Below are positions 1-9,578 of a stretch of 64,000 nucleotides of DNA, piece by piece. Location of the stretch: positions 682,001-746,000 of the forward strand of contig JADNRY010000010.1 of the NCBI GenBank assembly GCA_015501585.1. Direction: 5' to 3'. Below the pieces are notes generated by a model, which was not told the DNA's origin, searched no databases, and saw only the letters and a program-made list of their open reading frames with translations. Position 1 is the stretch's first letter, and each line of letters opens with the position of its first letter. Position numbers and translations under genes: made by a program. Source of the stretch: Rhodocollybia butyracea (lineage: Eukaryota; Basidiomycota; Agaricomycetes; Agaricales; Omphalotaceae).

Positions 1-103
1 GAGGGGTAGAAAGCCTTCGTCTTGCATTTTGACGGAGACGAATTGTGTTGAATTCACCGGTAGTTGTTTCGACTGAGGTGGTCTGCGTCAAAGTCGCCGA
101 CAT
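1..103 (-). CDS. 5' end of an unidentified divergent gene (partial)
   Basis: Reading leftward from an ATG at 103-101 the minus strand stays open to the window edge, giving an N-terminus of about 34 residues rich in Ser, Thr and Arg. The ATG faces the peptidyl-tRNA hydrolase start about 307 bp away, the usual layout of a divergent fungal gene pair. No domain can be recognised in so short a piece, so no function is proposed. An open frame of this length could occur by chance; the support is the ATG plus the divergent layout. Confidence 0.45.
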   Translation of the reverse strand, partial: MSATLTQTTSVETTTGEFNTIRLRQNARRRLSTP

Positions 104-354
104 ATGTAGGGGAATTAGAAGGTGTTAAAAAGAAATAAAAAAAAGAAAAGAAGGAAAGCGCTGAGCGAGCCACCAGGTCTTGGAACAAAAGTGAAAGACA
201 GTTATGGAGTGAGGTATTAAATCAATATGGGTTATCTCCATAAGGCAAAATGATGCACGTGCTATAAGCGCTCTTTCGATTCTTTCATGGCAATCCATGT
301 GTCTGAGTCATCCTGTCCTCAACGCGATGCAAGATGACTATGCGTTCGTCGCAG

Positions 355-362
355 TATAAAAG
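355..362 (+). promoter_or_regulatory. TATA-like box of the peptidyl-tRNA hydrolase gene
   Basis: TATAAAAG lies 56 bp upstream of the chosen ATG at 411, followed by a pyrimidine-containing stretch. Position and sequence fit a core promoter TATA element; transcription start is not known. Confidence 0.45.
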
Positions 363-410
363 CTTCCAAAGCAAATCAAGTTTTTCAAGTTCACCTTTCC
401 CCTCGCTGCA

Positions 411-1080
411 ATGGCCGTTCTAATTCCTCAAATTCTTGTTGCGGGACTTGGCAATCTACCCATGCCATCAACTAGACACAGGTGTGTTATTCGCCCACGT
501 TCATCTCATATATACTTAAGTCAATGCCATTATAGTCTAGGTCAATATGTTATCGATGCCTTAGCTTCTCGTCTGGGAATCAGAATGTCTACAGACAGAA
601 AAGGAATAATCGGTCAAGGAGTCGTCACCCTGGGTGATAAGCCCATTTCGCTGGTTTTGTACAAGTCAAGTAAGTGGTGCTTTGCCCTAATACACTATGT
701 TCTGTTCTTATGCCACGTTGTTAGAATCATTCATGAACGTGTCCGGACCCTCGATTGCAGAAGTCTATCGGAGTTCGGTCAAGTCTCCCAACGCGATGAT
801 TATCTTACAAGACTCCATGTCGCACAGAGTTGAACAGGTTTCTGTCAAACTGGGTGGTTCTGCCAATGGCCACAACGGCATTAAAAGCATTATATCTGCT
901 CTCGGTGGCGAACAAGGATTCTACCGATTTCGCCTTGGGATTGGGGAGCGAGGCGGTACCGATGCGGCGAACTTTGTTATGGGCAAACTGACGCCTCAGG
1001 AACGCAATTACTGGAACGAGGATGGTCTTGACCGTGTTCTGGATGAAATTGACAAAATTTCTCGGAAACTACCCCGTTAA
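411..1080 (+). CDS. PTH1: Peptidyl-tRNA hydrolase (Pth family), likely mitochondrial
   Basis: Pth hydrolyses the ester bond of peptidyl-tRNAs released from stalled ribosomes; in fungi the bacterial-type enzyme usually acts in mitochondria. Three exons are inferred: 411-481, 536-669 and 725-1080, with introns 482-535 and 670-724. Splicing restores family landmarks: GLGN near the start, TRHSLGQYVIDALA (family TRHNxG with the catalytic His; here Ser replaces the usual Asn), KSFMNVSG (family TYMNxSG), and GGSANGHNGIKSI. The product is about 186 residues, the usual Pth length. The start is supported because the nucleotide-binding-like GLGN strand begins within 15 residues of it. No obvious targeting peptide precedes it, so mitochondrial location is a family inference. 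Confidence 0.88.
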
Positions 1081-1418
1081 GCTTCAAGTAAGCCTTTTAA
1101 GCTATGGTACGTCTTTGTTCCGTTTCCAGATCCTTGACTCGCTCCTAATGTATGGATACGTAGTTGTATGGAAGGACTCGTATCGCAGCCTTTACCCATT
1201 GCAGCCAAACTTCAAAGTTCGGTGCAAAAATCGCTGGATGAAAGATATGAAAGAGATTGCGCCCCACCAGTTGTCGAAGCCGAACCATGTCTTCTATGTT
1301 ATGTAGCTATATAGTACCATATACCCAGTCAGGATGATATACAATAAAATAATCTTAATTTTGAAGTTTTGCTACTCGCTGCCGGGCCGGGCCTTGCTCA
1401 AGCCGTTGAACTTATACC
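1081..1418. other. Intergenic, Pth terminator region to next gene
   Basis: No credible gene. The open frame continuing past the Pth stop is a shadow of its last exon. The AATAAAATAATC-like stretch near 1343-1354 could serve as a polyadenylation signal. The segment before 1419 should hold the promoter of the next gene but shows no clear TATA box. Confidence 0.4.
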
Positions 1419-2521
1419 ATGGCCAGCATTGGCAGCGTCTTTCTTGGTGATTCGCGGCAACGACAACGGGTTCTAAGTGGCAGTTCCTCTTCTTCTTCAC
1501 CTCCAACCTCTCCTCTGCCATCAATGTCAGCCTCTGTTTCTGGCGTTCTATCAGCTCTACCTTCGCCAACTAACAGTTCCGCTTTCATACAACCAAATGA
1601 AGCTTCAAATTCAAACTCCAGCTCTTCAGCCGCACAGATCATCGAAGAACCGTCATTTTCTGCTATACAGTCGCTGAGAAACGATCCTCCGTCTCCTCCA
1701 CCATCTGTTGATCCAATGACTTCGCTGGAATTACGACTTCGACTACTTGAATCGCTTCTGGTAGGATTCGATGTAAATTCAGGCCAAAAAGGAAAGGGAA
1801 AGCTCGAGCTACTGGGACCAGAAAAGAATGAGACACTATTCAAAAGCGCAGAGACTATAAAGCGAACGGTAGACAAGTATGTTGAAGGCAATGACACGTT
1901 GAAGAAGTTTACAAGCCATTGTAAGTCGATAATGATTCACTAGACCGCCAGTAAACCGATTTTCTCCGTATTCAGATGATCAATACGCTCAATATCTTAC
2001 ACCCGCTTTCGCTCTCGGTCTTGACCGTCCAGCCTACGAAGACCATCTGGGATCGACTTCTGACCTTTTAATGTATCTTCACGATATGGAATCGGACATT
2101 CGCTCAGCAGATACCGATATGCGAGATATAGACGAATTGCTCAAGAGAGGCGTACTGGAAGCCGGAAAATTGCCAAGTAAGCTTTGTTACACAGATACCC
2201 AGATCTTGTCTTTACTCCTCACGCGTAGCCTATGTCGATATCGAGCCTCGTCTAGCTGCACTGGTCAAAGTTGAAGAGGAAAACCGGGATCGCGCAGATG
2301 CACTGGAAAGACGCGTTGCAGGTATCATGGAAAATCATGCGGTCTATGTGTGTATCATCACTTTTGACGCGTAAAACTCCAAGCTCATATACTTGCTACA
2401 GATTGATGCTCTGTCTGAACTATTTGTCGCATGGGACGACGCGATAATAGATGCAGAAAATCGGGTGGCGAAAATGGAGAGGGACAAAGAGGAAAGGAGA
2501 CGCCTCGGGTTGGATTCGTAA
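1419..2521 (+). CDS. Dynactin subunit 3 (p22/p24)-like coiled-coil protein
   Basis: Four exons are inferred with introns 1921-1975, 2177-2228 and 2348-2401, each GT-AG and frame-restoring. The protein of about 315 residues begins with a Ser/Pro-rich low-complexity region (about residues 1-95), then SLELRLRLLESLLVG, a Leu-heptad start typical of the dynactin p24 family. A long acidic helical part follows (MESDIRSADTDMRDIDELLKR; LAALVKVEEENRDRADALERRV) and it ends RRLGLDS. The p24 subunit sits in the shoulder of dynactin and helps dynein-driven transport. Assignment rests on the heptad pattern, domain order and size; a different coiled-coil protein is possible. Confidence 0.55.
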
Positions 2522-2736
2522 TGGCTTGGATCATCATACACTGTGCTCGACTATATACCTATTCCGACCTTCTATCTCAACAACTCTTAGAGACCATTTA
2601 ATCTTTAGGCTTCAAGCCTGCCCAAGTTCTACATAACACCAGCCAATCTATCCAAGACGCTCGGGGCTTGCTATGACAAAATTCAAGTCAGTTGCTAATA
2701 TCAAAAATACTCGCGCTTGAACGTACACTATATCGC

Positions 2737-3036
2737 TCAAGAACTAATGAGCGTGCATGAGCCAGTGGTATCAATCTGGCAGGGCGCTCCATCCGCCTCG
2801 GCATTCCCAGCAAAACACCCGGGGCAGAAGACGCTTTCACCATCCCCACAGACATTCACGCAAACTGGTGGGCCTCCTTCGGGCGATACTGGCGCGCAAG
2901 TACCAGTGCATCCACCAGGAGCAGTACATGCGTGGTTGGCGTCGCAAGTGTTTGTAGTGTCCTGGCGCGTAAGGAGCAGAGACGCAGAGCCAAATGAGGC
3001 AAGCGTGGCAAGGATGAAGAGTTTTGCACCGTACAT
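2737..3036 (-). CDS. Small secreted cysteine-rich protein, copy 1
   Basis: Single-exon frame of 99 residues. A hydrophobic signal peptide (about residues 1-18, KLFILATLASFGSASLLL) precedes a short mature protein with ten cysteines, Gly/Pro-rich, containing APGGCTGTCAPVSPEGG and FCPGCFAGNAEADG. It is a typical fungal small secreted protein (candidate effector or cell-wall protein); no known family was recognised. An ATG seven codons upstream exists, but the start at 3036 aligns with the only start of the paralogue at 4535-4834. A TATAAAG box lies 41 bp upstream, at the same distance as in the paralogue. No lesion is seen, so it may be functional. Confidence 0.75.
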   Translation of the reverse strand: MYGAKLFILATLASFGSASLLLTRQDTTNTCDANHACTAPGGCTGTCAPVSPEGGPPVCVNVCGDGESVFCPGCFAGNAEADGAPCQIDTTGSCTLISS

Positions 3037-3076
3037 TGTAGTGGTTGACTGGAGCACCAGTGAGTGCCCCGACTGC

Positions 3077-3083
3077 CTTTATA
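3077..3083 (-). promoter_or_regulatory. TATA box of secreted-protein copy 1
   Basis: TATAAAG on the minus strand, 41 bp upstream of the ATG at 3036. The same motif is at the same distance before the paralogue, which supports it as the core promoter. Confidence 0.6.
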
Positions 3084-3599
3084 CTGCAGGATCGCGCAGG
3101 GATCACGCTGCCGTGGTCAAGATCACCGGTTCCACTCCGGTTCCCTCCAATTGACTGGAAGCGTTTGATGAGAAAAGAATTGAAAAGGTCTAAAATGGCC
3201 GTACACCTCCGTACACCCGCTACACTTATCGGATATCCCTGGCTTATCCACCTCTGTCACTGATTCTGAATAGTTCTGAATGGGCTTGCGGGAGTCTCAT
3301 CGATATCGAGACGCCACAACATGTTTTAGCGTAGATTACTACGACTGCGCGCACTCTAAAATAAGTACTCTCACTTATTATAGTTTCAGATCATTTCTGT
3401 TCACTTCCACCTGTTCCTCGTCATGTTTTCTTAGGTACGTACTAAGTAGTGGGGTGGAGAGGCCTCCGCTGGCCCCTGAGATCCACCGCGCGCACGTACG
3501 ACGCCACGCCATTCGTGTAGCGTGGACCCCTTGCCGGTTCCTTTCTTCCTTCCTTCCTTCCTTCCCAACAAGAGCCAACAAGGCGAAAAAGCTGAACTG

Positions 3600-3980
3600 G
3601 CAGGGCAGTGGTTACAGGGGTTCCCGATGCTTTCATCCAATTAATAAATTCGGCGGTCTAGTAGAATATCCTTAACAGCTCCAATTCCCAATTCTCAGTC
3701 GGTATTCTCTACTAATTGGGGAAGGAAGACCGCGAAACGCAGGGTCCAGGCATGAGGCCGGTGTACAATCACTATACAGGCAGGATCAAAAAGGATCGAA
3801 ACCTCAGTACTAGTAAGGGAGGAGGAGCGCGAGCTCACTGAACTGAAGGGGGCGGTCTCACTGAGGAACACTGTATCCCACTGCACGATGTACACGAGGC
3901 AATGTGGCGACTCTTTCCTCACCTCAACAAAGCCACTAGTAGAATCTGGTATAATACCTTATAGATTGCCTCTTAGGCCT
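3600..3980. repeat. Dispersed repeat, copy 1 (matches 6545-7030)
   Basis: Shares long near-identical stretches with 6545-7030, for example GACCGCGAAACGC, GGAGGAGGAGCGCGAGC, TGCACGATGTACACGAG and GAATCTGGTATAATACC. The end also matches 6120-6260. No coding potential was recognised. The copies differ by small indels, consistent with an old non-autonomous element or a decayed duplication. A CTTC microsatellite lies just upstream at about 3540-3566. Confidence 0.7.
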
Positions 3981-4025
3981 GAGGCAATCCCTTCTAAGTG
4001 GTTGACGGCTTAAACGAGAAACCTC

Positions 4026-4190
4026 CACACCGTAATGATCTGCTCGGCAGAAAGGTGTACTGAAAATTTCTGATAAGATAAGATATCCCTTTTATAGTTT
4101 ATCGCAAATTTTCAATACTGAAAACCACTGATTATACCTATTAGGATAATCAGCTTTCTTTCAGTTCACAAATCTGCCGAGCAGATTTTT
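4026..4190. mobile_element. MITE, truncated copy (same family as 41262-41466)
   Basis: Begins CACACCGTAATGAT and contains inverted ATCTGCTCGGCAG / CTGCCGAGCAGAT segments near its two ends with an A/T-rich core (ACCACTGATTAT... ATAATCAGCTTTCTTTC). About 160 bp align with 41262-41466, but the outer part of the right inverted repeat is missing here and the left repeat has lost the ACAAAAA spacer, so this copy is degraded. Confidence 0.75.
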
Positions 4191-4534
4191 TCCGCTTTTA
4201 CATTTCTTTTATGTGCACTGACACTTTCAAAAATCTGACAAGGTTTGATGCGGCAGTGTACTAAGTAAGTTTGAAGTAAGTGTAACTACAGTGCTCAGTG
4301 ATGTTTTTAAAGAAATTTATGAGGATAGGAAAGGAAAGGAAAGGGAAATAGAGTTTAACCATTCTATTACTTTTCGTTAACCTCTTCTTGAGATAGTTGA
4401 CATATGCTGAAGTCCTACATTACCTTTGTGGGTCGAGTTTGCTGTTTTACGGGCTTACTACTATCACAAAATTTAAGTCAGTTGTTAATGTCAAAAATAC
4501 TGGCACTTGAACGTACAAACTATATATCACTCGC

Positions 4535-4834
4535 TCAAGGACTGATGAGCGTGCATGAGCCAGTGGTATCAATCTGGCAGGGCGCTCCATCCCCCTCCGC
4601 ATTCCCAGCAAAACACCCAGGGCAGAAGGGGCTTTCACCCTCCCCACAGACATTTAGACAAATTGGTGGGCCTCCTCCAGGCGATACTGGCGCGCAAGTA
4701 CCAGTGCATCCACCGGGAGCAGTGCATGCGCCGCTGGCCGCGCAAATATTAGTGTTCTGGCGCGTACTAAGGAGCAGGGACGCAGAGCCAAATGAGGCGA
4801 GCGCAGCAAGGACGAAGAATTTTGCACTATGCAT
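4535..4834 (-). CDS. Small secreted cysteine-rich protein, copy 2
   Basis: Paralogue of the gene at 2737-3036, also 99 residues in one exon, with a signal peptide (KFFVLAALASFGSASLLL) and ten cysteines at conserved spacing. Most differences are conservative substitutions in the mature part, and both copies keep all cysteines, which argues for constraint after duplication. TATAAAG lies 41 bp upstream. Function unknown; secretion is inferred from the signal peptide. Confidence 0.75.
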   Translation of the reverse strand: MHSAKFFVLAALASFGSASLLLSTRQNTNICAASGACTAPGGCTGTCAPVSPGGGPPICLNVCGEGESPFCPGCFAGNAEGDGAPCQIDTTGSCTLISP

Positions 4835-4874
4835 TATAGTAGCTGACTAGAGCACCGGTGAGCACCCCGGCTGC

Positions 4875-4881
4875 CTTTATA
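4875..4881 (-). promoter_or_regulatory. TATA box of secreted-protein copy 2
   Basis: TATAAAG on the minus strand 41 bp before the ATG at 4834, conserved in position and flanks (CAGTATAAAGGCAG) with copy 1. Confidence 0.6.
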
Positions 4882-5395
4882 CTGTTGGATCCCGCTGGTC
4901 GGCAAACAGATATCTCGCGAAGCCGGTTCATCATTCGATTTATGGAGAAAAGAATTGAAAAGGTGTAAGATGGCCACTACACTTCTATCCACTTCTGTCC
5001 GCGTCTCTGATTCTGAATGGGCTTGCGGGAGTCCCATCGAGACGCCACAAACGTGTTCTCCTTCAGCGTAACTTTGAGTACCTTACAAAGATTACTACGA
5101 CTGCGTGCACTCACCACGCTTATTGTTCTACTGAGTCAGCCTGACTGAGGTAGGGTGGGAAATCGTAACGTTCACAGACAAAGTGAAATCCCTTCTTTCA
5201 TGGTTCGGTACCGGTGATACCTGGGTTTTAACTGGCCAATCTTTAAATGAAACATATCCTTTCCAGCCATTGATGAAGGGAGATTCTTCGCTGTCTACTT
5301 CGGTCAGGCCGAAGTAGAACATTAAGCGTGGTGACTCTACTCGCAAATCAAATCATGTTTGTTCCTTCCACCCGCTCCTGATCACGTACCGCTGC

Positions 5396-6544
5396 GTACA
5401 AGTACTTGTAATTTCATTACTACAAAGTTTATTCTTGAGACCCCCTTTCCGTGAAAAGAAGTATGCATTGCCGATGAAGCTTCGAAGGAGAAGATATTTA
5501 TGAGCGAAGTTAACCATTCTCTTCTTGAGAGGGTTGAAGTCTTGCCTTCCCTTTGTGGGTCAAGCTTAGTCTCCTATAAGCAACAGAACACGACGATCAA
5601 TGTGCAACAGCTTGCTGCTTCCCAGGGCCCACTCATTAGATTAAGTAGTAGGGGTAGGATTAGCAAGGCGTAACGCTAACAAATCAATTTATATCCTACG
5701 CTCATTGCTGCAATTCCCTACCGAAGTGATCTTCGGCATATCACGGTGCTTCCGGTGATGCCCGATGGAGTTGGGCTCGAGTTTTTGCAGCTTTCAGAGT
5801 CGCAGGGAAGTCTGCATCGGGTTGAGGACAGACGGAGATGGACTGGCTCAACCCCTCGAGGGCCTTCAACTTTACTTGCACCTAACCGTGAACTCATCAG
5901 GAAAAACAACTAGGATGGCATAGCGCGCGAGAATAGATGTTGAACTTCTGCAAGCCTGGTGATTCATTATGGAGCTACTTTCTTATTCTTTGTATATCTC
6001 TCATCCCACGAAGCTGGCATGGTAACAGCTTTCTGTGAGTGCTGCGTACTTACGCCTTGCTAAGAGTATAACACGATACACCGTGCAGCCTTAAGCCCCA
6101 GCAAGGACCTTACGATCCCGCCCCACAAAGCCACTAAAATCCTTGCTAGAATCTGGTATAATACCCCAAGGACTGCCTCTTGGATATATATACATCTTTG
6201 ACTATGAAAATCAATACACAAAACAGCAGAAAAAAATGCAAATGAGAACATCACGAAACCCGCACAACAGTGTCTGCAAAGAAGTTTAGTATGACGATAA
6301 GACGATTCATGAGGATAGATACATTGACGTTAAGAGTTTGACCATTCTGTTAACCTCTTCTTGAGAGAGTTGACATATGCTGAAGTCTTGCCCTTTGTGG
6401 GTTGATTTTGCTGTTCCACTCCCCTCATTCAATTAACCAGTGGGGGTGGAGACACCATGTTGTGGGCCGACCACTGGCCTCCGCTGGCCCCTGAGCAACC
6501 TTGAGATGCTGAACAAGAACCTTACCATCTCGAAGAAGCTCAAC
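5396..6544. other. Repeat-rich gene desert
   Basis: No gene supported. It holds pieces shared with neighbouring repeats: CTCTTCTTGAGAG...GTTGA...GTCTTGCC...CCCTTTGTGGGT occurs near 4380-4430, 5515-5570 and 6350-6410. The segment 6120-6260 matches the right end of the 6545-7030 repeat (CTATGAAAATCAATACACAAAACAGCAGAAAAAA). These shared pieces suggest several partial copies of one non-autonomous family. Confidence 0.6.
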
Positions 6545-7030
6545 AGTTACAGGGCTTCCCAATACTTTCATCCAAATAATTAATTCGGCGGCCTACAGTA
6601 GACTATCCTTAATAGGTACAATTCCCAATTCTCAGTGCGGTATCTTATCTTATCTTATTCTTTACTAATTGGAAGACCGCGAAACGCGGGTCCAGGTATG
6701 AGGCCGATTGTACCCCAATCACTATACAAGCAGGATCGAAACGTATACTAAAGAAGGAGGGGGAGGAGGAGCGCGAGCCCAAACCGAGGGGGGCGGTCTC
6801 ATTGGGGAACACCAGATCCCACGCTACACATTGCACGATGTACACGAGAGGCAATGTTAGCCTAGCTGTCTTTCGCGAAGAGAAAACTCGTTCCCATAAA
6901 ATGTGGCAATTTCATCACCCTGACAAAGCACTAGAATCTGGTATAATACCCTATAGATTGCCTCTTAGATATACATTTTACTATGAAAATCAATACACAA
7001 AACAGCAGAAAAAATGCAAACGCGAATGAA
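6545..7030. repeat. Dispersed repeat, copy 2 (matches 3600-3980)
   Basis: Longest copy of the local repeat family. It runs from TTACAGGGCTTCCCAATACTTTCATCC to AGCAGAAAAAATGCAAACGCG, abutting the 3' side of the membrane-protein gene. It contains several GATAAGATA/CTTATCTTATC-like steps but no open frame of note. Confidence 0.65.
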
Positions 7031-7132
7031 GTATGCTTGCACAAGTCGTATAAACACAGCAGTCAGCAAAAATACATGAAATATTCCACTTTATCTTCAA
7101 TTTATACAACCTCTCGCCGACCAAGATGTTGT

Positions 7133-9210
7133 TTATGTTAGGTCTGGAAGTTGATCGCTCGTACCCATTGCCCATGGTGAATTCTCTAACACTTCCAAGC
7201 GACGGATCTGCTCCTTTAGCACCATCATTTCTGCCTTCTGGCTATCTGAGGCTGTTGTGTTTCCCCATCCTTGCATAGTGATCAGTTTCCCTTGCAGTCG
7301 AACCTTTCGATCGTATATTTCCATTTGCCGACTCGTCTTTGGAGGAGGCAGCTGGCTGGTACGTACCGGAGCCCTGGGGAAGACCCAGCCTGGGGCTAAT
7401 TGGGGGAGTGGAGGGGGTGCAGGAGCTGGGGCGAAACTCTCACTAACGGGGGGGCCCAACGTCAGTCCGAGAGCGGAGCTCAAGTTGGAAAAAATAGACG
7501 GAGGTAGTGCCGGTTCGCCAGGGGCACCGGCTCGTGGGACTGCAGTGTAGAAAATGCTGGGAGAGTCGGAATGTATCGACTGAACAGACGGTTCGGAATA
7601 AATGGATGGTGGATGTGATATCTCGCTTTGCGTAACCAGCCCTGGCTCTAGTATATCCGCGTTGTCATATTCGCGATATCCTTCTCCGTCTTCAGACGTT
7701 GAAAAAGACGGAGTCATCCTCTCGAAAACAAGTGGTGATGATCCGAACTGGCGCACCATGAGGTGCCGTTGGAAACCGGTGGTACGCTTACGACGGCGGT
7801 ATCGTGTGTACGCAAGCAATAATGCCAGGCATATGGCAATAAAGGCTAAAACTCCAAAGACTAGACCGACAATCATTCCGGTGTTGGAATCCTTCGAGGC
7901 CGCCGAACTTGGTGCAGACGAAGCAGTTTCACTCGGAGAGGTAAAGGTACTGCTGATGAAGGACCCAGTGGTGATTGACGAACTAAAAAATGTCAGGCAA
8001 TCTACATATTATTCATGGAAGACACCTACCCGTAATTCGAGGCAGCCGTTTGCGAACTATGCCCCAGGTTCCTGCAGATCAGGGGTTCAACGAATAGACA
8101 AAATCCAGAAACAGATTTATCACCTACCCATCTACACTAACGCCTGAGGTTGATATCGATGGTGATCTGGTATCGCAAAAGGTAAGCAAACATGTAACCA
8201 AGGATGATGATATTAGGTTTCATACGTTGTTACAACCGAAGAATCCCTGGTAGCGGAAGTCAAGGTTCCGCTGGGATTTCTATCAAGCCGTCTCAGCACA
8301 ACGTGTGAGACGAGGAAAAAAGCTTACCCAATACTGGGATCTTCGATTGGGAACGAGCTTTGCACGCTGATTTGTACAATCAGTTTAATTCGAACATTTC
8401 GAATAGAACTTACTTGTTGGTCGTTGTTGCTGCAGTGGCGGAGAAAGAAGTAGTTGCAGTATTTGTATTCTGAGGCGAGCTCACATTTTCAGAGCTGGTG
8501 ATCGGGGTCGGCGGCGGCCTACACAAAACATAAATCGGTTTAGCTCATTTATATAACTTGGCACTTACGGTACAGAAACTTTGTCATCCACTGCGACAGT
8601 AATAGAAGAGCTTGAAGCATAGATGTTGGCCGGTTTCTCTGTTGCTGAAATTCTAGTTTGAGAGGAATCAGTAAGAAGCGTCGGATAGTACACGCAGATG
8701 GCATTCACGGTTCTAAGTCACTTATGACCTCGATGATAAAGGATCTAAGCCACCAGAGTATTAGATGTCATACACACAAAGACAGGAACTGCGATGTACC
8801 CAGCTTCGGTGGGCGTAAAGCTAAAAGGTATGCTTGTTAGTTGTTCCGACTGAAAAGTCTGAATCGTTGTCCCTCCCTGCTGTGAGTTTAATCTGAGGAG
8901 GAGGCTAAAAGCTGTGGGATCACTGTTGTCCCGAATCAAAGTAGCTGAGGTGGATTGACCAGCCGTTGCAGATGATGGAACCCCCGTGAAGCGAAACCCA
9001 GCTGCAAATGTGCCTAATGAAAGAACGACTCTGATCTCGACATTAAGTGCGAAACAAGATACAAGCAAGCATAACCCTCACAAATTTAAAGAGCGCATCG
9101 TGGGCAGGCTCTGCCTGCAACACGGCAGACCAGAAGGAAAGAAAGAAAGAACGGTCGGAGTGAGTTCGGAGCGTTGCCGCCGTCCTGAGCAAGTTTTTCA
9201 AGCATTGATC
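7133..9210 (-). CDS. Single-pass membrane protein with Ser/Thr-rich ectodomain
   Basis: The last exon (7133-about 7985) encodes a Ser/Thr-rich stalk, one transmembrane helix (MIVGLVFGVLAFIAICLALL), a basic stop-transfer RYRRRKR, and a cytosolic tail of about 215 residues that is Pro/Ser-rich and ends in a short helix. Upstream exons can be placed near 8415-8520, 8570-8650 and 8830-9010; the last holds an ectodomain with VPSSATAGQSTSATLIRDNSDPTAF, a pattern common in agaricomycete surface proteins. The first exon with the signal peptide was not resolved; a candidate segment lies at 9085-9200. The layout (beta-type ectodomain, Ser/Thr stalk, TM, long tail) suggests a cell-wall sensor or adhesin-like protein; ligand and role unknown. 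Confidence 0.6.
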
Positions 9211-9578
9211 ATGAGGGCTTGAATGATTATCACGAAATCATCATGCAAGTTGGTCACCAAGAGAACAGAGTTATCAGAAGAACAAGGACAACTGAATTAT
9301 GTAGTACCTATTACTAGTACTGTGAGAGTTTCTGGAAAAGCCAATCAAGATCCTTCATTAAGTTCCGGTGACGGTTCGAACATTCAAAGTCAACCTGAGC
9401 TACGACAAATATCATGGCTAGTAGAAGTAACAGCGTATATTGGCCTTTTCTTTCTTCAAGGAACACGGCGGAAAACACGTATGCCACTTGGACGATGAAC
9501 GAAAAGCCTGAAAATAGTCTTAGCCAACGTTGCACTTGCCTCATCACCCTACCATCGCCACCGTAACCGCTAGAATCA

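Larger units (their letters stand above)
2670..3440. repeat. Duplicated block, copy 1 (contains secreted-protein gene)
   Basis: This stretch matches 4457-5395 base by base with scattered differences, from the segment CAAGTCAGTTGCTAATATC downstream of the gene, through the gene, its TATA box and about 350 bp of upstream DNA including GGGCTTGCGGGAGTC. The second copy carries an extra insert of about 210 bp (near 5136-5345) within the upstream part. Confidence 0.8.
4457..5395. repeat. Duplicated block, copy 2 (contains secreted-protein gene)
   Basis: Counterpart of 2670-3440. It differs by substitutions, small indels and a roughly 210-bp insert near 5136-5345 that contains the perfect hairpin TACTTCGG-TCAGG-CCGAAGTA. 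The flanks around the insert continue the alignment (GTTCCTTCCACC...). Confidence 0.75.

Noticed and set aside
3540..3566. CTTC microsatellite (also CCTT units near 52626-52650) as a CRISPR-like or regulatory array
   Set aside because: Simple tandem tetranucleotide repeats with no spacers; ordinary microsatellites.
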